This document shows, one piece after another, positions 1 through 8,341 of a DNA stretch of 64,000 nucleotides. The notes under the pieces were generated by a model. That model was not told the origin of the DNA. It saw nothing but the letters and a program-made list of their open reading frames with translations, and did not search any database. Positions within the stretch are counted from its first letter, which is position 1. The number at the start of each line of letters is the position of its first letter. Source of the stretch: Amygdalobacter indicium (GTDB taxonomy: Bacteria > Bacillota > Clostridia > Saccharofermentanales > Fastidiosipilaceae); contig NZ_CP118866.1 in NCBI RefSeq assembly GCF_029101545.1, positions 620,001-684,000 of the forward strand, given 5' to 3'. The position numbers and the translations under genes are program-made.

Positions 1-273
1 ACTTTAACCATGTCCAAATATTTTATTATCGTTACCACCAAACCTGATATTATCGGTGATTATATTACTTTAGTTAAGCATAGGGGAGCGACCAAATTGC
101 AAGGAGAAGGTTATTTTACCGGGCAGAAGCAGACAGTATTTATTTGTGCCGTCGGTCAATATCAAGCCGGATTGATGGCCCGTGAAATTCGCAAATTGGA
201 CGAACATGCTTTTATTCTGTTGACCAGTACCAACGAAATTTTAGGTAACGGTTTTAAGGACACGTTCCGTTAA
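1..273 (+). CDS. YitT/DUF2179-family membrane protein, C-terminal end (5' truncated by window)
   Basis: The reading frame is open from the left edge, so the ATG at 10 is probably internal and the gene starts outside the window. The visible residues form one soluble alpha/beta domain with the pattern VTTKPDIIGDYI, then HRGATKLQGEGYFTG, then VGQYQAGLMAREIRKLDEHAF. This matches the DUF2179 domain that closes YitT-family proteins, which have an N-terminal membrane part (not visible here) and this cytoplasmic C-terminal domain. The molecular role of the family is not established. The gene ends about 100 bases before ktrB with no clear terminator. Family assignment is fairly secure; function is unknown. 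Confidence 0.75.
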   Translation, partial: TLTMSKYFIIVTTKPDIIGDYITLVKHRGATKLQGEGYFTGQKQTVFICAVGQYQAGLMAREIRKLDEHAFILLTSTNEILGNGFKDTFR

Positions 274-376
274 GCATATGCAAATTTTCAGTTAAATAGG
301 CACCTATACTGCGAAAAATGCGTTATAAATAGCTTTATGGAGACGAATCGTCGATTTTGCGCAGAAGGAGGACAAC

Positions 377-1714
377 ATGCAGTTAACCAAACTATTTAAG
401 CTGAAACTTTCATCCTTTCAAATAATAATTTTAGGTTTTGCACTCCTGATAGTCAGCGGCGCGTTATTGCTGATGTTACCCATAGCCACGGTCAGCGGAG
501 AGGTAACGCCGTTTGCAGATACGCTGTTTACAGCCACTTCGGCAGCCTGCGTGACGGGACTGGTTGTCCGTGATACGGGAACTTATTGGTCGATTTACGG
601 TAAAACAATAATTCTTCTACTTATTCAAATCGGCGGTTTAGGTGTTGTTACTATTGCCGCCTCTCTGACCTTGCTTTCGGGGAAGAAAATTTCGCTGATG
701 CAGCGCAGTTGGATGCAGGATGCTATATCCGCTCCCAGTGTAGGGGGAATTGTTCGTTTAACTAAATTTATCCTACAAGGTACCTTCATTATTGAGTTGG
801 CAGGTGCTTTAGCTTTAATCCCGGTTTTCTTGCCGGATTACGGCTTTCGGGGCGTATTTCTGGCCATTTTTCATGCCGTATCGGCTTTTTGTAATGCCGG
901 CTTTGATTTACTCGGCCGTAATAATGATTTATATCCCTCTTTGGTGCATTATCGGGCTAATTATTGGCTGAATATTGTTGTTATGCTGTTAATTATTATT
1001 GGTGGTATAGGATTTTTAACATGGCAGGATATTTGTCAGAAACGTTGGCATTTCAGGCGCTATCGCTTACAAAGTAAAGTTATTTTGCTGATTACCCTGT
1101 TATTGATTATTTTTCCGGCGATTTTCTTCTATTATGTTGATTTTGCCGCTTTACCTACAGGCGAAAGAGTGATTACGTCGTTATTTCAGTCCGTAACTCC
1201 GCGGACCGCCGGATTCAATACTGTCGATATTATGAGTATGAGCGACAGCTCCAGAGCAATTATTGTCTGCCTGATGTTGATTGGCGGTTCACCCGGCTCA
1301 ACTGCCGGCGGTTTCAAAACTACAACTTTAGCTTTGTTGTTTGCTAATGCCTTTGCCGCCTTCCATCGCAAAGAAGAACCGATATTGCTCAATCGACGAA
1401 TTGAAAATCCTATTATCAGAACGGCAGCAACGATATTTTTAATGTATCTGCTTTTGTGCCTGGGTGGAGCAATATTTATAAGTACATACGAGAGTTTGCC
1501 TTTGTTTACGTGTATATATGAAACGGCATCCGCTGTCGGTACCGTCGGTTTGACTTTAGGCCTGACGCCTAATTTACATATCGCATCCAAACTGGTTTTA
1601 ATTGCGCTGATGTTTTTAGGAAGAGTCGGAGCTATGACCTTGATTTTTGCAGCTTTGAATGAAAAGAAATTGATTAATTCCAAATTACCGAAAGAACAAA
1701 TTATGGTAGGTTAG
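377..1714 (+). CDS. ktrB: KtrB/TrkH-type potassium uptake channel subunit
   Basis: Membrane pore subunit of a Ktr/Trk potassium uptake system. The 445-residue length and hydrophobic pattern fit KtrB. Four pore-loop signatures with the selectivity-filter glycine are visible in order: TSAACVTGL, SAFCNAGFD, VTPRTAGFN and SAVGTVGL. The start follows a GAAGGAGG ribosome site. The next gene, 7 bases downstream, encodes the matching RCK regulatory subunit, so the two form an operon and one complex. The roughly 100-base upstream gap is too short for a full c-di-AMP riboswitch, and none was recognised. Confidence 0.95.
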   Translation: MQLTKLFKLKLSSFQIIILGFALLIVSGALLLMLPIATVSGEVTPFADTLFTATSAACVTGLVVRDTGTYWSIYGKTIILLLIQIGGLGVVTIAASLTLLSGKKISLMQRSWMQDAISAPSVGGIVRLTKFILQGTFIIELAGALALIPVFLPDYGFRGVFLAIFHAVSAFCNAGFDLLGRNNDLYPSLVHYRANYWLNIVVMLLIIIGGIGFLTWQDICQKRWHFRRYRLQSKVILLITLLLIIFPAIFFYYVDFAALPTGERVITSLFQSVTPRTAGFNTVDIMSMSDSSRAIIVCLMLIGGSPGSTAGGFKTTTLALLFANAFAAFHRKEEPILLNRRIENPIIRTAATIFLMYLLLCLGGAIFISTYESLPLFTCIYETASAVGTVGLTLGLTPNLHIASKLVLIALMFLGRVGAMTLIFAALNEKKLINSKLPKEQIMVG

Positions 1715-1721
1715 GTGTAAC

Positions 1722-2369
1722 ATGAAGAATATTTTATTAATCGGTTTAGGACGTTTCGGCCGCCATATTGCGATGCAACTGGCTGAAGAAGGCCATCAGG
1801 TTATGGCCGTCGATTTTAACGAGGGTAGAGTGAATGCAGTCATGGATTATGTCACCAATGCCCAAATCGGTGACAGTACACAGGCTGATTTTCTCCGTTC
1901 CCTGGGTATTGGCAACTATGATGTTTGCTATGTAACTATCAGCGGCAATTTCCAAAATTCTTTGGAAACGACCTCTTTATTGAAAGAGTTGGGCGCCAAA
2001 TTCGTTATTTCCAGAGCGGAAAGAGATGTCCAAGCGAAATTTTTGCTGCGTAACGGAGCCGATGATGTTGTTTACCCTGAGAAACAAATGGCTAAATGGG
2101 CTGCGATTCGTTATACGGCGGATCACGTTTTCGGTTATGTTGAGTTGGATCAGGACCATGCCATTTTTGAAGTGGAAGTGCCGGAAAAATGGGTCGGTCA
2201 TACAATCGGCGAGCTTGATGTCCGCCGTTTATACGGCATAAATATTCTGGGAATAAAAAAAGACGGCAATACCGATGTCGTTGTTACTCCCGCTACCAAG
2301 CTCACGCCGGATGTTACTATACTTGCTTTAGGTGAGTACAAAGCTTTACATAAGTGCTTCGATATCTGA
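1722..2369 (+). CDS. ktrA: KtrA/TrkA-type potassium uptake regulatory subunit (RCK domains)
   Basis: Cytoplasmic gating subunit partnering the preceding KtrB. The protein has 215 residues, as expected. An N-terminal RCK_N Rossmann fold is shown by ILLIGLGRFGRHIAMQL (nucleotide-binding GxGxxG) followed by an acidic strand end in MAVDFNE. A C-terminal RCK_C domain (about residues 135-215) ends with VVTPATKLTPDVTILALGE. Known KtrA proteins bind ATP/ADP at the first domain and often c-di-AMP at the second; whether this one does is inference. No terminator is evident before glgB. Confidence 0.95.
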   Translation: MKNILLIGLGRFGRHIAMQLAEEGHQVMAVDFNEGRVNAVMDYVTNAQIGDSTQADFLRSLGIGNYDVCYVTISGNFQNSLETTSLLKELGAKFVISRAERDVQAKFLLRNGADDVVYPEKQMAKWAAIRYTADHVFGYVELDQDHAIFEVEVPEKWVGHTIGELDVRRLYGINILGIKKDGNTDVVVTPATKLTPDVTILALGEYKALHKCFDI

Positions 2370-2445
2370 TTTTTGTGCAATTGCTGAAATAATATGCGCA
2401 TTTTAGTGGATTTATTAGGCAATTATGTGCATATCTGTGATAATC

Positions 2446-2454
2446 TGATATAAT
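2446..2454 (+). promoter_or_regulatory. Extended -10 promoter for glgB
   Basis: A TG-n-TATAAT extended -10 element sits about 40 bases ahead of the glgB start. No good -35 hexamer lies 16-18 bases upstream, which is usual for extended -10 promoters. Call is by motif only. Confidence 0.5.
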
Positions 2455-2492
2455 TACCATATATAACTTAGTTTATCAGTGGGGAGAATACA

Positions 2493-4616
2493 ATGGATCA
2501 AGCTTACTTGTTTAATATTGGCGAGAACTTTGAGAGTTATAACTTTCTCGGTGCTCATCGGACTCGAGAAAATGATCAGGACGGCTATGTTTTTCGCGTT
2601 TGGGCACCCAATGCCCAGGCTGTAACTGTTTTCGGTTCATTTAACGGGTGGAATAAATTTGAGTACTTTATGCACAAAGATTGGGCAACAGGCATATTTT
2701 CACTGTTTATTCCCAATTTAGCCGATTGGACACGTTACAAATATTGTGTACAGCAGCAAAGCGGCAATTGGGTGGATAAGATTGATCCTTTCGGTCGCCA
2801 TTTTGAAGAAAGACCAAGTACAGCTACGATTTTGGTAGGTGAAGGCGATTATGTCTGGCAGGATGAAGAATTTTGTCGGCAAAGAAAATCAGTATTCGAT
2901 CCGCAACCTTTGAATATTTATGAAATGCATCTTGGCAGTTGGATGAAACATTGGGACGGTAATTGTTACAGTTATCGTGACTTAGCTGAGAGATTACCCG
3001 ATTATTTGAACGATATGGGCTACAATGCCGTGGAGTTTATGCCGGTAACTGAATATCCGCTGGATGCTTCTTGGGGCTATCAGGTAACGGGATATTTCGC
3101 TGCCACGTCGCGTTACGGGACACCGAATGACTTGAAATATCTGGTTGATTGTCTGCATCGCCATGGAATCAAAGTTATTTTCGACTGGGTGCCGGCTCAT
3201 TTCCCGAAGAATGAGGTGGGCTTGGCTCGCTTTGACGGTACGCCGCAATTTGAATATGCCGATCCTTTGAAAGGTGAACAACCCAGTTGGGGTACATATA
3301 TTTTCGATTTTGCCAAACGTGAAGTACACAGCTTCTTAATTTCTTCCGCTAATTTTTGGATTAAAGAGTTCCATGGTGACGGTATTCGTGTCGATGCAGT
3401 TTCCGCTATGCTTTATTTGGACTTCGATAAACCTAACGGCAGCGTGCGTAATGTCTATGGCGGTAATGAGAATCTGGAAGCGATAGATTTCTTACGCCGG
3501 GTAAATTCTATTTTGCGTGATCGCTATCCGTATTGCATGTTAATTGCGGAGGAATCGACAGCTTATCCTTCGATTACCAAGAGTGCGCAGGACGGCGGCT
3601 TAGGTTTCACCCATAAGTGGAATATGGGTTGGATGCACGATACATTGGACTATTACAGCTTGGATTACCTTTATCGCGTCTATCACTACCATATGTTAAC
3701 TTTCTCGTTGACTTATGCTTTCAGTGAGAACTTTGTCTTACCTTTCTCACACGATGAAGTCGTACACGGCAAAAAGTCGATTTTAGGCCGACAGTTCGGC
3801 GATTTATGGCGGCAGATGGCCAGTGCCCGTTCTTTGTACGCCTGGCAAATCGGTCATCCAGGAGCCAAACTTAATTTCATGGGCTACGAGTTGGGGCAGT
3901 TCGCCGAATGGAATTTTAATGAACAAATCGACTGGTATTTGTTGGAATATGAACATCACGCCAAATTACATAATTACATTCGCAAGTTGAATCACTTGTA
4001 CTTATCCGAACCGGCTTTATGGACCAAGGAACATGATTGGTCCGGATTTAAGTGGTTACAGGTCAACGATGCCAAGAATTCCGTTTATGCCTATGCCCGC
4101 TTTGCCGACAAACCGGAAGATACCTTGGTCTTTATCTTCAATAATACACCGGCGGTTTTGGACGATTATAAATTGGAATTGCCCTACTACGGTAAATATG
4201 AAGTTTTGCTGAATTCCGATGATAATGAGTGGTACGGTTCCGATAACTTGGGTAAATTGCAGGAAATTCAAACGGTTACTTTGGATGCGGCTGCTGCCAA
4301 ACAGAATTACGATCTGACAAAAGAAAAATTTGATAAAAAATTGCAGAAGTTCTCGAAAGAGCATGCCGAAATGAAGAAGAAGCTTGCCGCACTTAAAGAA
4401 GAATACGTTGATTTGTTGCTGGAACAGGCTAATTACGGTAAATTGATGACGATGACTCGAGATGATATTCAGAATCTGCATTATCCGGAATTGAAATACT
4501 ACTCTTTACCTGATTTGGCGATGACCGAATTGCAAACTTTGACAAGTCCTTATGCCAGCTGCGACATTAAGTTGCCGCCGTTATCAGTCTTGATTTTAAA
4601 GTACAAGGGTAACTGA
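2493..4616 (+). CDS. glgB: 1,4-alpha-glucan (glycogen) branching enzyme with C-terminal coiled-coil insertion
   Basis: GH13 transglycosylase that makes alpha-1,6 branches in glycogen. The N-terminal CBM48 module is seen at about residues 15-110 (FRVWAPNAQAVTVFGSFNGW). The catalytic barrel follows with MHLGSW, GYQVTGYFA, the nucleophile stretch DGIRVDAVSAMLYLD, the acid IAEESTAYP and LPFSHDEVVHGK. The protein has 707 residues, longer than the usual ~620-680. The extra length lies within the C-terminal beta domain: after WYGSDNLG (about residue 587) there are roughly 95 residues rich in K, E, L and A with coiled-coil character, before the domain resumes with LPPLSVLILK. No other glycogen genes are adjacent. 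Confidence 0.95.
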   Translation: MDQAYLFNIGENFESYNFLGAHRTRENDQDGYVFRVWAPNAQAVTVFGSFNGWNKFEYFMHKDWATGIFSLFIPNLADWTRYKYCVQQQSGNWVDKIDPFGRHFEERPSTATILVGEGDYVWQDEEFCRQRKSVFDPQPLNIYEMHLGSWMKHWDGNCYSYRDLAERLPDYLNDMGYNAVEFMPVTEYPLDASWGYQVTGYFAATSRYGTPNDLKYLVDCLHRHGIKVIFDWVPAHFPKNEVGLARFDGTPQFEYADPLKGEQPSWGTYIFDFAKREVHSFLISSANFWIKEFHGDGIRVDAVSAMLYLDFDKPNGSVRNVYGGNENLEAIDFLRRVNSILRDRYPYCMLIAEESTAYPSITKSAQDGGLGFTHKWNMGWMHDTLDYYSLDYLYRVYHYHMLTFSLTYAFSENFVLPFSHDEVVHGKKSILGRQFGDLWRQMASARSLYAWQIGHPGAKLNFMGYELGQFAEWNFNEQIDWYLLEYEHHAKLHNYIRKLNHLYLSEPALWTKEHDWSGFKWLQVNDAKNSVYAYARFADKPEDTLVFIFNNTPAVLDDYKLELPYYGKYEVLLNSDDNEWYGSDNLGKLQEIQTVTLDAAAAKQNYDLTKEKFDKKLQKFSKEHAEMKKKLAALKEEYVDLLLEQANYGKLMTMTRDDIQNLHYPELKYYSLPDLAMTELQTLTSPYASCDIKLPPLSVLILKYKGN

Positions 4617-4644
4617 AAATCCGTTGTCTATTGTCGATAACAGC

Positions 4645-4673
4645 AAAAAATGCCGCCATCAGGCGGCATTTTT
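4645..4673. terminator. Bidirectional terminator between glgB and tRNA-Thr
   Basis: Perfect hairpin TGCCGCC / GGCGGCA with a four-base loop, flanked by A6 on the left and T5 on the right. It can terminate glgB rightwards and the reverse-strand tRNA leftwards. Confidence 0.9.
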
Positions 4674-4684
4674 AATTATAAAAA

Positions 4685-4756
<72 letters not shown>

Positions 4757-4792
4757 GAATAATACAAAATTATTATAAGGGAAAATTCCGGC

Positions 4793-4823
4793 TTGTCAAA
4801 TTAGCAGCGGATTTTGGTATAAT
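4793..4823 (+). promoter_or_regulatory. Promoter for the RNase J gene
   Basis: TTGTCA, a 19-base spacer, then a consensus TATAAT, 27 bases ahead of the start codon. The spacer is a little long; the -10 is convincing. Confidence 0.5.
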
Positions 4824-4849
4824 AGGAAAAGATAGAAATTGGAGAATTT

Positions 4850-6961
4850 ATGAATAAAACAAATAGTAACAATGTGAAAATACCGGGCGGCAAACGAATC
4901 CGCTTCAAAACATTTAAGCCGCAAAATAATATTAAACCGCAGCCGATCGGACCGGTGACGAATAAATTGGCGAACGAAAATAAAGAAAAGCGTAACGGGA
5001 AGAACTTGCCGCTCATAGCGACCAAGACTCCGGTTAAAAGCAGCAAGGCGCCGTTATTTGCTCACGGCAGCAGAATAAGAATAGCTAAAAACAAGTTATT
5101 ACAAAAGAATCAAATTCGCCCGTACAAAAGAACTAAACTGAAGTTGTTGTATCGGCCGAATTTATCGCCGCAGTTGGAGTTTTTAAAACTGGCTGACAGT
5201 GAACCTAAATTTAACACCTATGAAAATCGTTTTCAAAGAATGATGTCTGTTCAGACACCTCGTTCGGTCAGTAAGCAGCTGCCGAAAGCACCGCAGGGAG
5301 CGCTTAAAATTATCCCTTTAGGCGGTCTGTGTGAAGTGGGTAAAAACTTAACATGCTATGAATACGAAAATGAGATTATAGTTGTTGATGTCGGCGTGAA
5401 GTTTCCGACAGAGGATCATCCGGGAATAGACTCGGTTTTGCCTAACATGCAATATCTTTACGATAATAAAGATAAAATCAAAGGTATTTTTATTACCCAC
5501 GGACATGAAGATCATATAGGCTCAATTGCCTGGCTGATGGAAAAGGTTAAAGCCCCTATATTTGCCGGCCCTCTGGCTATCAAATTAATTGAGAAAAAAT
5601 TGAAAGAGCGGAACTTAACTAATGCCTGTCGTGATTTACATGTTTGTCATAGCGGTGAAACTGTAATAGCCGGTAAATTTAAGGTGGAATATATTCATGT
5701 TAATCACTCGATTGCGGATGCCTTCTCTTTGGCGATTTTCACTCCGGCCGGAACAGTTATTCATTCAGGTGATTTTAAGGTGGATTTTACGCCGATAAAC
5801 GGACAGGCGATTGATCTGCAACGTTTTGCCGAATTGGGCAAAGAAGGCGTTCTTCTTTATATGTGTGAGAGTACGAATGCGACCAAAAACGGTTATACGA
5901 TGTCGGAAAAAACTATCGGTCGGTGCTTTGATGATTATTTCCGGGAAGCTGCAGGCAGAATCTTTGTTTCTACTTTCTCGAGCAATGTTGATCGGGTGTC
6001 TCAAGTTATCTCCGCGGCCGAAGCTTATAATCGTAAAGTTTGTCTTTTAGGACGTTCGATGCAGTCCGTTTTCCAAGCTGCCTTTGACTTGGGATATATT
6101 AAAATTAAGCATAATACTTTAATTGATTTAAAAGATATTCATAAATATAAGCCGCAGGAACTGTGCTTCATTATGACCGGCAGTCAGGGAGAGCCTTTAG
6201 CTGTTTTAAGTCGAGTTGCTTATTCGGAGCATCCGGCCATCAGTATCAAAGAAGGCGATACCATTATTTTGAGTTCTTCTCCCATCCCCGGTAATGAACG
6301 TTCAGTTGTCAGGGTTATTGATGAGTTGTATAAACACGGTGCTACGGTTATATATAATCAATTGAATGAAGTGCATGTTTCGGGGCACGCTTCAAGAGAA
6401 GAATTGAAATTGATGCACAGCATTATCAAACCGCGTTACTTTGTTCCGGGACACGGTGAATACCACATGCTTTATGAACATGCTAAATTAGCGCATGAAT
6501 TGGGGCAACCGTGGAATAATATTTTTATTATGCATAATGGTGACGTCCTTTCTTTGAAAGACGATTTTGCCGCTATTACCGGATATGTACCGGGTAACGA
6601 CGTTTTGATTGATGGCAGCACCAGAACTTTGGCTAATACCAAAGTTATTCAGGAACGTCATACTTTAGCTGATAAGGGCTTAATCGATCTGGCCTTTGCT
6701 GTAAATGAATTGAACGGTGACCTTTTGGGTGAAGCGGAAATTAAGACTGTCGGTTTTATTTTTGAAACCGACAAGGGAATTGAACATAATTTTAAAGAGG
6801 TAATCAGTCGGGAAATTCAGGCGGCGAAGAAGAGCGGCAAACCGTTGGCAACATTCTTGACCTCAGATTATTTCCGCCAAAAACTTTTAGCTTATTTACA
6901 TAAAGCGACGGGGAGAGAAGCTGAAATAATTATTAGTATTGTCCCTGTACGTCTGCGATAA
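4850..6961 (+). CDS. rnj: Ribonuclease J with long basic N-terminal extension
   Basis: Metallo-beta-lactamase/beta-CASP ribonuclease for mRNA and rRNA processing. The catalytic core begins near residue 150 (LKIIPLGGLCEVGKNL). It shows the zinc motif HGHEDHIGS (near residue 217), VNHSIADAF, HSGDFK, the beta-CASP block FVSTFSSNVDR, ITGSQGEP-like TGSQGEP, HVSGHASREELK and PGHGEY. The whole protein has 703 residues against about 555 for Bacillus RNase J. The excess is an N-terminal tail of about 150 residues rich in K, R, N and P, probably disordered and RNA- or ribosome-binding. The ATG at 4850 follows TTGGAG. It is monocistronic by appearance; rpsF has its own promoter. Confidence 0.93.
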   Translation: MNKTNSNNVKIPGGKRIRFKTFKPQNNIKPQPIGPVTNKLANENKEKRNGKNLPLIATKTPVKSSKAPLFAHGSRIRIAKNKLLQKNQIRPYKRTKLKLLYRPNLSPQLEFLKLADSEPKFNTYENRFQRMMSVQTPRSVSKQLPKAPQGALKIIPLGGLCEVGKNLTCYEYENEIIVVDVGVKFPTEDHPGIDSVLPNMQYLYDNKDKIKGIFITHGHEDHIGSIAWLMEKVKAPIFAGPLAIKLIEKKLKERNLTNACRDLHVCHSGETVIAGKFKVEYIHVNHSIADAFSLAIFTPAGTVIHSGDFKVDFTPINGQAIDLQRFAELGKEGVLLYMCESTNATKNGYTMSEKTIGRCFDDYFREAAGRIFVSTFSSNVDRVSQVISAAEAYNRKVCLLGRSMQSVFQAAFDLGYIKIKHNTLIDLKDIHKYKPQELCFIMTGSQGEPLAVLSRVAYSEHPAISIKEGDTIILSSSPIPGNERSVVRVIDELYKHGATVIYNQLNEVHVSGHASREELKLMHSIIKPRYFVPGHGEYHMLYEHAKLAHELGQPWNNIFIMHNGDVLSLKDDFAAITGYVPGNDVLIDGSTRTLANTKVIQERHTLADKGLIDLAFAVNELNGDLLGEAEIKTVGFIFETDKGIEHNFKEVISREIQAAKKSGKPLATFLTSDYFRQKLLAYLHKATGREAEIIISIVPVRLR

Positions 6962-6965
6962 GTTG

Positions 6966-6974
6966 TGTTATAAT
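6966..6974 (+). promoter_or_regulatory. Extended -10 promoter of the rpsF operon
   Basis: TG-t-TATAAT lies directly after the RNase J stop codon and about 75 bases before rpsF. No clear -35 is seen at the right distance. Confidence 0.5.
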
Positions 6975-6987
6975 ATCAAAGTTATTT

Positions 6988-7046
6988 GCACCTAAACAGG
7001 TGCCCTCGCCTGATATTTTCAGGCCAATGTCCGAGAGGAGGTGAAG
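6988..7046 (+). promoter_or_regulatory. Candidate S6:S18-binding leader of rpsF
   Basis: The leader contains a hairpin GCACCT/AGGTGC (6988-7003) and then a two-level structure. In the latter, CCCTCG pairs with CGAGAGG (one bulged A), enclosing hairpin GCCTGA/TCAGGC (7008-7024) and a single-stranded CCAATGTC. The second arm runs into the ribosome site GGAGGTG. Autogenous leaders bound by the S6:S18 complex precede rpsF in many bacteria. I infer the same here from position and fold, without a covariance check. Confidence 0.45.
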
Positions 7047-7048
7047 TC

Positions 7049-7339
7049 ATGGATCGTAACTATGAATTAATGTTTGCATTAGTTCCGACTTTAGATGAGG
7101 AAGCTTTGAAGCAAGCTGTAGAGAGTATTGAAGCTTTAGTTAGCTCCAACGCTACAATTACATCTTCCGAAGCTGTCGGTAAGCAACGTTTAGCATACGA
7201 AATCAATGATTACAAGGAAGCTTATTATCATGTTGTTAAATTCCAAACAGCCAAAATTGAGCATCCGAAAGAAATTGATCGTTTGTTGAAGATTAATGAA
7301 TCTGTTCTGCGTTTTATTATTGTTCGTCAAGACAAGTAA
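7049..7339 (+). CDS. rpsF: 30S ribosomal protein S6
   Basis: Small-subunit protein that binds 16S rRNA together with S18. The 96-residue sequence from ATG 7049 (MDRNYELMFALVPTLDEE) has the S6 ferredoxin-like pattern ending DRLLKINESVLRFIIVR. A longer in-frame start at 6986 exists but would run through the leader hairpins and lacks a ribosome site. ATG 7049 follows GAGGAGGTG at good spacing. First gene of the conserved rpsF-ssb-rpsR operon. Confidence 0.97.
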   Translation: MDRNYELMFALVPTLDEEALKQAVESIEALVSSNATITSSEAVGKQRLAYEINDYKEAYYHVVKFQTAKIEHPKEIDRLLKINESVLRFIIVRQDK

Positions 7340-7372
7340 TTGGAACGCGAAAGTTGATGGAGGCAAATAATA

Positions 7373-7849
7373 ATGAATAAAGTTATTTTGATGGGTCGCT
7401 TAACTAAAGATCCGGAATTACGCCGGACCAACACGAGCGGTATACCTGTGGTTTCTTTTACTTTGGCGGTTGATCGTCGCTTCAAATCACAAAACGGTGA
7501 ACGCGAGACTGATTTTATTTCGTTAATTGCTTGGCGTCAACAAGCTGAATTTGTTGCCAAATATTTGCATCAAGGCTCTAAAATTTGCGTAGTCGGCACC
7601 CTTCAAACTCGTAGTTATGAGAAGAACGGTGAGAAACGTTATGTTACGGAAGTGGTAGTTGAAGAGGTTTACTTTGCTGAAAGTAAAAACGGCAGTGCTC
7701 AAGGCTCCAATTCTGCCGCGAACTATACGCCGACAGCTAAAGCTCAGGGACAGGCTCCCGTACAGGCTAATGATGCCTTTGACATGGATAACGGTGACGA
7801 ATTCTTTAAGACTTCAGGCAGTGATGATGTTCTGCCGTTTTCTTTATAA
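7373..7849 (+). CDS. ssb: Single-stranded DNA-binding protein
   Basis: Replication and repair protein that coats single-stranded DNA. It has an N-terminal OB fold (MNKVILMGRLTKDPELR, FISLIAWRQQAEF, GTLQTRSYEKNGEKRYVTEVVVE; residues 1-108), a Q/A/N-rich linker and the acidic partner-binding tip DDVLPF near the C-terminus. The tip is followed by two extra residues (SL), a small departure from the usual terminal DDDLPF. Middle gene of rpsF-ssb-rpsR. Confidence 0.97.
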   Translation: MNKVILMGRLTKDPELRRTNTSGIPVVSFTLAVDRRFKSQNGERETDFISLIAWRQQAEFVAKYLHQGSKICVVGTLQTRSYEKNGEKRYVTEVVVEEVYFAESKNGSAQGSNSAANYTPTAKAQGQAPVQANDAFDMDNGDEFFKTSGSDDVLPFSL

Positions 7850-7868
7850 CTAATGAAGGAGTTACAAT

Positions 7869-8111
7869 ATGGCTGAAAATCGCAGTTTTCGTCGTCCGCA
7901 TCGTATGCGCAGAAAAGTTTGTCAGTTCTGTGCCGACCATGTGGAAGTAATTGATTACAAAGATGTCAATACTTTAAAGAAATTTATTACTGAAGCGGGC
8001 AAGATTTTACCGCGTCGCAACAGCGGCAACTGTGCTAAACACCAACGTCCGTTGGCTGTAGCAATTAAACGTGCCCGTTTTATGGCGCTTTTACCTTTTG
8101 TCGGTGAGTAG
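7869..8111 (+). CDS. rpsR: 30S ribosomal protein S18
   Basis: Small-subunit protein that pairs with S6. The 80-residue sequence contains the family core VCQFCADHVEVIDYKDVNTLKKFITEAGKILPRRNSGNC (cited as overlapping pieces: YKDVNTLKKFI, GKILPRR, HQRPLAVAIKRARFMALLPF). The start follows AAGGAG. Last gene of the operon, followed by a terminator. Confidence 0.97.
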   Translation: MAENRSFRRPHRMRRKVCQFCADHVEVIDYKDVNTLKKFITEAGKILPRRNSGNCAKHQRPLAVAIKRARFMALLPFVGE

Positions 8112-8137
8112 TTTATCTATCTGTTGATAATTGATTT

Positions 8138-8181
8138 AGTCCTCTTTTGCACTTTTTAAGTTGCTTCGGAGGACTTTTTTA
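8138..8181 (+). terminator. Terminator of the rpsF operon
   Basis: AGTCCTC pairs with GAGGACT across a 24-base loop, followed by a run of T. Confidence 0.7.
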
Positions 8182-8286
8182 TACTTGGTTTTTCTTTTCT
8201 TAAATTACCGATTTTTTTGTTTTATTTGGTAATTCTATCGTTTCACTAAAACAATATATGCATGTGCACAAAATTGTCCCTTTCTC

Positions 8287-8315
8287 TTGCACTAAACTTA
8301 GTTAATTAGTATAAT
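8287..8315 (+). promoter_or_regulatory. Promoter of the glycosylasparaginase/PTS operon, with dyad in the spacer
   Basis: TTGCAC, 17-base spacer, TATAAT: a good sigma-A promoter 27 bases before the first gene. The spacer contains a perfect small dyad ACTAA-ac-TTAGT (8291-8302), a plausible operator for an unlinked regulator. No regulator gene is in the locus. Confidence 0.6.
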
Positions 8316-8341
8316 TTAAGAAATTAAAGGAGTAGAGAGTT

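Noticed and set aside
377..1714. c-di-AMP riboswitch ahead of ktrB
   Set aside because: The upstream gap is about 100 bases and shows no recognisable ydaO-type core.
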